From an uncultured Oscillospiraceae bacterium (GTDB lineage Bacteria; Bacillota; Clostridia; Oscillospirales; Ruminococcaceae), in assembly GCA_904502045.1 (NCBI GenBank), contig CAJGEB010000004.1, positions 1 through 21,299 on the forward strand: a stretch of DNA of 21,299 nt, written 5' to 3'. Shown piece after piece: positions 15,477 through 21,299 of the stretch (the stretch's first letter is position 1; the number at the start of each line of letters is the position of its first letter). Below the pieces are notes generated by a model that saw nothing but the letters and a program-made list of their open reading frames with translations, was not told where the DNA came from and did not search any database. Both the position numbers and the translations under genes were made by a program.

Positions 15477-15986
15477 ATGGCACTTCGAAGCATAGTAACA
15501 GAAGGCGACGAAATACTCAGAAAAAAATGCCGAGAAATAACTGATTACAATGAAAAATTATGGACTCTGCTTGATGATATGGCTCAGACTATGTATAACG
15601 CAGAGGGAGTAGGTCTTGCCGCTCCTCAGGTTGGACTGTTAAGGCGGGTTGTAGTTATTGATATCGGAGAAGGATTAATAGAGCTTATCAATCCCGTTAT
15701 CGTATCCAAAAGCGGAAGCCAAGTCGGACAAGAGGGGTGCTTATCTTGTCCGGGAGAATGGGGAATAGTAGAGCGGCCGAGCACTGTAAAGGTCGAGGCC
15801 TTTAATCGTAACGGCGAAAAATTTGAGCTTGAAGGACACGAGCTGCTTGCAAGAGCGTTATGTCACGAGCTTGATCATCTTGACGGAACGATCTTTAAAG
15901 ATGTTGCAATAAAAATGATTGATAATGAAGAGGTTACGGCTAATTCGCAAAAACGAAAAATAAGAATACGTCCTAAAAAGGATTAG
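15477..15986 (+). CDS. def: Peptide deformylase
   Basis: This iron or zinc hydrolase removes the formyl group from new proteins. All three motifs are present: GVGLAAPQ at residues 44-51, EGCLSCPG at 86-93 with metal ligand C88, and HELDH at 130-134 with ligands H130 and H134 and catalytic E131. The 169-residue length fits. The position after L-S in motif 2 is cysteine rather than the frequent Val or Ile. The gene begins 12 bases after priA with a GGAGGAAG site and lies just before fmt, whose product adds the formyl group. Confidence 0.97.
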   Translation: MALRSIVTEGDEILRKKCREITDYNEKLWTLLDDMAQTMYNAEGVGLAAPQVGLLRRVVVIDIGEGLIELINPVIVSKSGSQVGQEGCLSCPGEWGIVERPSTVKVEAFNRNGEKFELEGHELLARALCHELDHLDGTIFKDVAIKMIDNEEVTANSQKRKIRIRPKKD

Positions 15987-16007
15987 ATTTTTTGAGAGTG
16001 ATAGAGT

Positions 16008-16943
16008 ATGAAAATTGTATTTATGGGGACTCCCGATTTTGCATCTCCTTGTTTGGAAAGGCTTATAAAACTCAAATATGACGTTGCCGCGGTTTTTACT
16101 CAGCCTGATAAACCTACAGGAAGAGGATATAAGCTTATGCCGCCTGCGGTGAAGGTTACTGCATTAGAACACGGTCTTACAGTACACCAACCTGATACTT
16201 TAAAAAACGGCGAGGCTGAAAAATTATTGAAAGAGATAGCACCCGACCTTATAGTTGTGGTTGCTTACGGAAAGCTACTTCCTAAAAGCATACTTGATAT
16301 ACCTAAATTAGGCTGTATCAATATACACGGCTCGTTACTTCCTAAATATCGAGGAGCAGCACCGATTCAGTACGCTGTACTAAATGGAGATAAAATTACC
16401 GGTGTTACCTCAATGTATATGGATGTCGGACTTGATACGGGGGACATAATATTAAAATACGAAACCGAGATAGGTGAAAATGAAACTTCCGGGGAGCTTT
16501 TTGACAGGTTATCTTTGTTGGGAGCAGACTGCCTTGAGGAAACGGTAAAATTGATTGAAAACGGAACTGCTCCGAGAATTAAACAGGATGACTCGCTCGC
16601 TACTTACACAAAGCAGCTTGACAGAAGTCTGTCTGAGGTTGATTTTACTAAAGATACGGCACAGGAAATTCACAATAAAATAAGAGGATTATCTCCTTGG
16701 CCGTGCGCCGTTACTTATGTGAACGGATTAAAATTAAAGCTTTTTTCAAGTGTTATTTCTGATGAAATATCAAGTGAAGAAGCGGGAGAGCTTTTAAGCG
16801 AGAAAAAAATGATAATCTCATGCAAGAGCGGCGCCGTTGAGATTACCTCAGCACAAGGAGAAGGCTCCAAAAGAATGAGCGGAGAAGATTTTCTCAGGGG
16901 AAAACGGCTACCGATAGGTACAAAATTTGAGATAAAAGGATAG
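16008..16943 (+). CDS. fmt: Methionyl-tRNA formyltransferase
   Basis: Fmt transfers a formyl group from 10-formyl-tetrahydrofolate to initiator Met-tRNA. The N-terminal catalytic domain starts MKIVFMGTPDFA and has the key NIHGSLLPKYRGAAPIQ segment (N105 and H107 in the active site) and GLDTGDII with the catalytic aspartate. TQPDKPTGRG is also typical. The C-terminal tRNA-binding domain includes IRGLSPWPCAVTY. The 311-residue length is normal. The upstream ribosome binding site is weak (GAGAGTGATAGAGT), so translation may depend partly on reading through from def, 21 bases upstream. Confidence 0.97.
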   Translation: MKIVFMGTPDFASPCLERLIKLKYDVAAVFTQPDKPTGRGYKLMPPAVKVTALEHGLTVHQPDTLKNGEAEKLLKEIAPDLIVVVAYGKLLPKSILDIPKLGCINIHGSLLPKYRGAAPIQYAVLNGDKITGVTSMYMDVGLDTGDIILKYETEIGENETSGELFDRLSLLGADCLEETVKLIENGTAPRIKQDDSLATYTKQLDRSLSEVDFTKDTAQEIHNKIRGLSPWPCAVTYVNGLKLKLFSSVISDEISSEEAGELLSEKKMIISCKSGAVEITSAQGEGSKRMSGEDFLRGKRLPIGTKFEIKG

Positions 16944-16954
16944 TGTACAGCTAA

Positions 16955-18253
16955 ATGGGGAAGAGTGCTCGCAGATATGCAGCAGAAGCGTTAATGAGGA
17001 TAGATAACGGGGGATATTCTAATATCGTTACCTCAAATATGTTTAAAAATTGTGATTTGGATCCTGCCGATAAAATGTTTGCGGGAGCAATGGTTTACGG
17101 CGTTATAGAGCGGCTTATAACTCTTGACAAAATAATCAGTGCATATTCTAAGGTAAAAAAACTTTCTCCTGAAGTAAAAGCAATCTTAAGATGTGCTTTA
17201 TATCAAATTATGTATATGGATTCGGTACCGAACAGTGCCGCGGTAAATGAAGCGGTTAAGCTTACTAATGAGATGAAAGTTAAAAGCGCGGGCGGATTTG
17301 TTAATGCCGTACTCAGAAACTTTCTCAAAAAAGGAGTTCTTGAAGAATTAACCCGAAATGAATCCTTTAAATATTCCTGCTCCGAAGACGTAATAAAAAT
17401 AATAAAAGAAAGCATCGGAAATGATAAGGCTGATATGTTTTTGGAGACAAGTTTTGGAAAACCTCCGATATTCATACGCGTAAATGGCTTAAAAACGAGC
17501 TGTGAGGAGCTTAAAACCCTTTTATTAGCAAACAATGCGGAAAAAGTTTCTGAGGTTGCAGGGGTTAAAAATTGTATGATATACGAAGGGCGAGATATTA
17601 CCGAAAACTCCTTATTTAAAAAAGGGTTTTATTATGTTCAGGATCTTTCATCGCAACTTTGTGTTAAAGCGCTCGAGCTTACTGAAGGAGTTCGCTTGTT
17701 GGATGTTTGTGCGGCTCCGGGAGGAAAATCTTTTACAGCTGCTCAAGAGATGAATAATAAAGGTGAAATATTGTCTTGTGATATTCATAAAAATAGGTTA
17801 CAATTGATAGAAGAGGGTAAAAATCGTTTAGGAATAGACATCGTGAAGGTTACGGAAAACAACGGAGCACAGTACAATGAAGGGCTTGGACTTTTTGATA
17901 GAGTGTTGTGCGACGTGCCTTGCTCCGGAACGGGAGTAATCAGACGAAAACCCGAAATAAAGTATAAATCCGAAAAAGAGATAGCGGCTCTTTATGATAT
18001 TCAATTTCAAATACTTAAAACATCCGCCAAATATCTTAAAGCAGGTGGGATTTTAGTATATTCTACCTGTTCCGTTAACAAAAAAGAAAACGAAGATGTT
18101 GTCCTGAGATTCTTAAAAGATAATGACGAATTTGAGCTTGTAAGATTTTCGGTTGTGGACAGCGAAGAAGAAAATAACGGCATGAGAACTATATTACCGG
18201 AAGATTATAACAGTGATGGGTTCTTTATTGCTAAACTAATGAGGAAAAAATAG
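16955..18253 (+). CDS. rsmB: 16S rRNA (cytosine-967-C5)-methyltransferase RsmB
   Basis: This SAM-dependent enzyme methylates a cytosine in 16S rRNA. The 432-residue protein has an N-terminal NusB-like RNA-binding domain (AAEALMRIDNGGYSN, AILRCALYQIMYMD, VNEAVKLTNE, GFVNAVLRNFL) and a C-terminal Rossmann methyltransferase. The SAM motif DVCAAPGGKSFTA is at residues 250-262. The two RsmB/Sun-type active-site cysteines are C323 in PCSGTG and C372 in STCSVNKKENE. The start lies 11 bases after fmt with only a distant AAAGGA, so initiation looks weak. Confidence 0.95.
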   Translation: MGKSARRYAAEALMRIDNGGYSNIVTSNMFKNCDLDPADKMFAGAMVYGVIERLITLDKIISAYSKVKKLSPEVKAILRCALYQIMYMDSVPNSAAVNEAVKLTNEMKVKSAGGFVNAVLRNFLKKGVLEELTRNESFKYSCSEDVIKIIKESIGNDKADMFLETSFGKPPIFIRVNGLKTSCEELKTLLLANNAEKVSEVAGVKNCMIYEGRDITENSLFKKGFYYVQDLSSQLCVKALELTEGVRLLDVCAAPGGKSFTAAQEMNNKGEILSCDIHKNRLQLIEEGKNRLGIDIVKVTENNGAQYNEGLGLFDRVLCDVPCSGTGVIRRKPEIKYKSEKEIAALYDIQFQILKTSAKYLKAGGILVYSTCSVNKKENEDVVLRFLKDNDEFELVRFSVVDSEEENNGMRTILPEDYNSDGFFIAKLMRKK

Positions 18254-18254
18254 T

Positions 18255-19313
18255 ATGCAAACAGAAAAAACAGACATAAAATCTATGAATCTGAATGAAT
18301 TAAAGGACTTTTTGGTTTTAGAGGGATGTCCTTCTTTTAGAGCTGTTCAGATATACAAATGGTTACATCAGAAAAATGTCTGTGATTTTTCAGAAATGAG
18401 TGATATTCCTCTTTCTTTGAGGGAGAAACTTGAACAAAAATGTTTTATAAATAATGTTAAAATAAAAAAAAGACTTGTATCCGCTATAGACGGTACTGTA
18501 AAATATTTATATGAAATGGCGGACGGAGAGTGTGTAGAGGGAGCGCTAATGCAGTATAAGCGCGGAAAAAGCTTATGCATATCTACACAGGCAGGCTGTC
18601 GGATGGGATGTAAATTTTGCGCATCTACTTTAGGCGGACTTTCAAGAAATTTAACTGCGGCGGAAATGCTTGATGAGGTTTACAGCGCGCAGTTAGATTG
18701 CGGAGAAAAAATAGCAAGTCTTGTGCTTATGGGCAGCGGGGAGCCGCTTGATAATTTTGATAATGTAATGAAGTTTTTAGAGATACTCTCTTCTGAAAAC
18801 GGACAAAATCTAAGTCTGAGGCACGTATCTCTTTCCACCTGCGGACTCGTCGATAAAATTAAAGATTTAATGAAGCTTAAACTGCAGCTTACGCTATCAA
18901 TATCTCTTCACGCTTATAACGATAACACCAGAAAAGAGATAATGCCGATAGCTCAAAAATGGAGTATAAAGGAACTAATGCAGGCTTGCAAGGAATATTT
19001 TGAGTATACCGGCAGAAGAATATCTTTTGAATATTCCTTGATAGACGGTGTAAATGATTCCGCCGAAGATGCAGGTGAACTTGCTAAACTGCTTAAAAAT
19101 TCAAAAGGGCACGTTAATTTGATTCCTCTTAATGCAGTAAAAGAACGGGAATATAAGAGAGGATCTCAAAATAAAATTAAAACATTCCAGAACATTTTAT
19201 TGAAAAACGGAATTAATGCTACCGTAAGGCGCGAACTGGGTTCTGATATTAACGCCGCCTGCGGACAGTTAAGAAGAGATAATGTTTTATCAAAGGAGCG
19301 TGAGTTGCAATGA
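18255..19313 (+). CDS. rlmN: Dual-specificity RNA methyltransferase RlmN
   Basis: RlmN is a radical-SAM enzyme that makes 2-methyladenosine in 23S rRNA and in some tRNAs. The 4Fe-4S cluster motif is C115-x3-C119-x2-C122 (CRMGCKFC), followed by ASTLGGLSRNLTAAE. GSGEPLDNFDNV, the RHVSLSTCGLV strand and LSISLHAYND are all typical. The C-terminal RRELGSDINAACGQL contains the cysteine (C336) that carries the methyl group. The 352-residue length is normal. It starts 1 base after rsmB, with GAGGAAA in the end of that gene, and overlaps stp by 4 bases. Confidence 0.96.
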   Translation: MQTEKTDIKSMNLNELKDFLVLEGCPSFRAVQIYKWLHQKNVCDFSEMSDIPLSLREKLEQKCFINNVKIKKRLVSAIDGTVKYLYEMADGECVEGALMQYKRGKSLCISTQAGCRMGCKFCASTLGGLSRNLTAAEMLDEVYSAQLDCGEKIASLVLMGSGEPLDNFDNVMKFLEILSSENGQNLSLRHVSLSTCGLVDKIKDLMKLKLQLTLSISLHAYNDNTRKEIMPIAQKWSIKELMQACKEYFEYTGRRISFEYSLIDGVNDSAEDAGELAKLLKNSKGHVNLIPLNAVKEREYKRGSQNKIKTFQNILLKNGINATVRRELGSDINAACGQLRRDNVLSKERELQ

Positions 19314-20035
19314 TAAAAGTGTACGGTAAAAGCGATATAGGCAGAGTGAGAGAGATAAATCAGGACGTATTCAGCATCAATATGCTCGGAGATGATTCTG
19401 TGTGTGCCGTAGTTTGTGACGGTATGGGTGGCGGAAACGGCGGAAGCGTTGCAAGCTCGGGAGCTCTTAAAATAATAAATAAGGAATTTTTGGGTAATTA
19501 TAGTGAGGATGCAAATTGTTCTGAGGTTTTATTAAACGCAATAACGAAAGCCAATGAATATATTTATGATGTTTCTCAAGATAATCTTGAGCTGCGAGGA
19601 ATGGGAACTACCGCTACCGTTGTAGTTACTCAAGGTACCGATATGTATATTGCTCATGTTGGTGACAGCCGTGTTTATCGTTTGCGCGGAAACATCCTTG
19701 ACCTGATCACTACCGATCATTCCATAGTTCAAGTTTTAGTGGAAAAGGGAGAGTTAACCCCTGAAGAAGCGAGAACGCATCCGCATAAAAATTATATAAC
19801 TCGAGCTGTCGGAGTAGCGCAAGAAGTTGAAATTGATGTTCAAAAAAGCGATATATTGGACGGAGATATCGTACTTATCTGTTCGGACGGATTATCAAAC
19901 TACTTTAAAAACGAAGAGATAGGAATGCTTCTCAAAAAGATGCGCGATGAAGAGCTATCGGTCGATTTCCTTATAAATGAAGCCAATAATAAGGGTGGAG
20001 ACGACAATATAACTGCAGTTATTATAATAAAATAA
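19310..20035 (+). CDS. stp: PP2C-type serine/threonine protein phosphatase (Stp/PrpC)
   Basis: This metal-dependent phosphatase reverses phosphorylation by the neighbouring PASTA kinase. The 241-residue protein has the PP2C metal-binding motifs: SDIGRVREINQD with D19, VCDGMGGGNGG with D37, AHVGDSRVYRLR, ICSDGLSNYF and the final GGDDNITAV. The start ATG overlaps the rlmN stop (ATGA) and has AAGGAG upstream. It precedes the kinase by 15 bases, the conserved phosphatase-kinase order of Bacillota, in which the pair tunes cell-wall synthesis, division and germination. Confidence 0.96.
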   Translation: MIKVYGKSDIGRVREINQDVFSINMLGDDSVCAVVCDGMGGGNGGSVASSGALKIINKEFLGNYSEDANCSEVLLNAITKANEYIYDVSQDNLELRGMGTTATVVVTQGTDMYIAHVGDSRVYRLRGNILDLITTDHSIVQVLVEKGELTPEEARTHPHKNYITRAVGVAQEVEIDVQKSDILDGDIVLICSDGLSNYFKNEEIGMLLKKMRDEELSVDFLINEANNKGGDDNITAVIIIK

Positions 20036-20050
20036 GAATGGTAAAAAAGT

Positions 20051-21299
20051 ATGGATAAATATATCGGAAAAAAAATAGATGACAGATATGAAATAGAAGA
20101 GCTTATAGGAATTGGCGGAATGGCTAATGTCTATAAAGCGCACGATCATTTAATGGAGCGCGAAGTAGCAATTAAGATTCTGAGAGATGAACATCTTTCG
20201 GATGAGGACTTGTTGCGCCGTTTTAAAAATGAATCTAAAGCTATTTCAATGTTCTCGCACCCCAATATAGTTAAAATATATAACGTAAGCTTTGAGCACG
20301 AAGTTCAGTGCATTGTAATGGAATATATAGACGGAATTACTCTCAAGGAATATATTGACCGTCAAAAAATACTGCATTGGAAAGACGTTGTTTACTTTTC
20401 CGTTCAGATATTGAGAGCGTTGCAGCATGCTCATGATAAAGGTATAGTACACAGAGATGTAAAGCCGCAGAATATAATGCTACTCATTGACGGTACGATA
20501 AAGGTAACCGACTTCGGAATCGCCAGATTTGCACGCAGCGAAGAAAAAACTGTTACCTATAAAGCGATGGGTTCCGTTCATTATATAAGTCCGGAGCAGG
20601 CGAGAGGAGAATACACCGACGATAAGACCGATATATACTCTGTGGGTATAATGATGTACGAAATGCTCACGGGACAGCTTCCGTTTGATGCCGAAAATGC
20701 AGTATCTGTTGCATTAAAGCAGATAGAAGTAGAGCCCAAGAGATTAAAAGATATAAATCCGGATGTACCGCAAGGCCTTGAGGATATAGTGCTTCGCGCT
20801 ATGCAAAAAAATGCTGAAAACAGGTATCAGTCTGCGGCAGAGTTGCTTAAAGATCTATATGAATTTCAAAAAAATCCCGATATTGTTTTCGGACACATAG
20901 GAATACCTATTGAAAAAAGTAAAATTGAAGAAACTTCATCAAATACATTGCAAAATTCCGAAAAAAGAAAACCAACAAAGCCTAAAAAGAAAAAACTTCT
21001 TACAGAATCAGCCTATACAGATAAAGTGCTTACCAAATCTCCGGTATTATCTGTTCTTTTCGGAGTGGCACTTGCCTTTATATTGACTACGGTAATATTT
21101 ATTGTAGGTATGTTTTGGATAGTAAACCCGCTTGAAAAAACCGACGACGTAGTAGTTCCGAATCTTATAGGGGTACAATATGAAGAGCTTTCCCAATATC
21201 AAGATTTCCGATTTGAAATCGTAACTCCGGAATACAGCGCAAAATATGACCGCGGACAGATAATAAAACAATCCCCAAATGAAGGAAAAACAGTAAAAA
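20051..21299 (+). CDS. prkC: PASTA-domain Ser/Thr protein kinase (PrkC/PknB), 3' end missing
   Basis: The frame is open to the end of the window, giving about 416 residues of a longer protein. The kinase domain is complete: glycine loop GIGGMANV at residues 20-27, K42 in VAIK, the catalytic loop HRDVKPQN with D136, DFGIAR with D154, activation-loop threonines before GSVHYISPEQARG, and a late GQLPFDAENAV. A lysine-rich juxtamembrane linker (KRKPTKPKKKKL) follows. One transmembrane helix spans about residues 331-360, and a first extracellular PASTA repeat opens with VVVPNLIGVQYEEL around residue 367. PASTA repeats bind muropeptides or lipid II. Further repeats and the usual downstream genes (rsgA, rpe) would lie beyond the window. 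The ribosome binding site is weak. Confidence 0.96.
   Translation, partial: MDKYIGKKIDDRYEIEELIGIGGMANVYKAHDHLMEREVAIKILRDEHLSDEDLLRRFKNESKAISMFSHPNIVKIYNVSFEHEVQCIVMEYIDGITLKEYIDRQKILHWKDVVYFSVQILRALQHAHDKGIVHRDVKPQNIMLLIDGTIKVTDFGIARFARSEEKTVTYKAMGSVHYISPEQARGEYTDDKTDIYSVGIMMYEMLTGQLPFDAENAVSVALKQIEVEPKRLKDINPDVPQGLEDIVLRAMQKNAENRYQSAAELLKDLYEFQKNPDIVFGHIGIPIEKSKIEETSSNTLQNSEKRKPTKPKKKKLLTESAYTDKVLTKSPVLSVLFGVALAFILTTVIFIVGMFWIVNPLEKTDDVVVPNLIGVQYEELSQYQDFRFEIVTPEYSAKYDRGQIIKQSPNEGKTVK

Noticed and set aside
15732..15755. EGCLSCPG motif in peptide deformylase as an unusual active site.
   Set aside because: The extra Cys is at a position that varies in the family and all metal ligands are present, so it is not notable by itself.
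1..21299. Searched for tRNA genes, CRISPR arrays, insertion sequences, phage genes, riboswitches and toxin-antitoxin or defence genes.
   Set aside because: Nothing recognisable was found; gaps are short and accounted for, and codon use looks uniform across the window.

Overview
The window looks like ordinary chromosome from an endospore-forming member of the Clostridia (Bacillota). It is AT-rich, with many AGA, ATA and GAA codons, mostly strong AGGAGG-type ribosome binding sites, and Ala-Ile-rich proteins. It encodes spore-linked proteins (a YtfI/YtfJ pair and a DacF-type carboxypeptidase), a zinc-ribbon L28, a RemA-family protein, and the firmicute-style order priA-def-fmt-rsmB-rlmN-stp-prkC. 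I cannot name a genus from sequence alone. Coding density is very high and all genes except rpmB lie on the + strand.

Layout. (1) Positions 1-1939: the 3' end of a YbbR/CdaR protein, then a COG2509-type FAD-dependent oxidoreductase. (2) Positions 1944-2258: a perfect 12-bp bidirectional terminator, rpmB on the - strand, and an AT-rich divergent promoter region. (3) Positions 2319-7765: an apparent operon of an M50 site-2 protease, scpA, scpB, DUF2953 (ytfI), ytfJ/gerW, dacF, rluB and a small unrecognised gene. These cover chromosome segregation, sporulation and cell wall, and 23S rRNA modification. (4) Positions 7782-10958: a good sigma-A-type promoter followed by three genes for a biotin-dependent decarboxylase or transcarboxylase: a divergent carboxyltransferase (12S/MmdA-like), a free-standing biotin carrier (1.3S-like) and an OadA/5S-like subunit. 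Neither a biotin carboxylase nor a membrane OadB/OadG subunit is next to them. (5) Positions 10983-21299: yicC, remA, gmk, rpoZ, priA, def, fmt, rsmB, rlmN, stp and prkC (cut by the window end). They are tightly packed or overlapping, with no terminator visible between them and the carboxyltransferase cassette.

How the genes fit together. Region 5 is a growth and translation module: GTP supply, RNA polymerase omega, replication restart, N-formyl-Met handling, rRNA methylation and the PASTA kinase/PP2C phosphatase pair that senses the cell wall. Region 3 combines condensin accessory proteins with spore and wall functions. Region 4 is the only clearly accessory metabolic block.

I did not find a convincing wholly new system. 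The best candidates for a second look are the unusually short, motif-divergent carboxyltransferase and its transcarboxylase-like set, a 12-bp hairpin that buries the ribosome binding site and start codon of dacF, and the small conserved-looking gene coupled to rluB.
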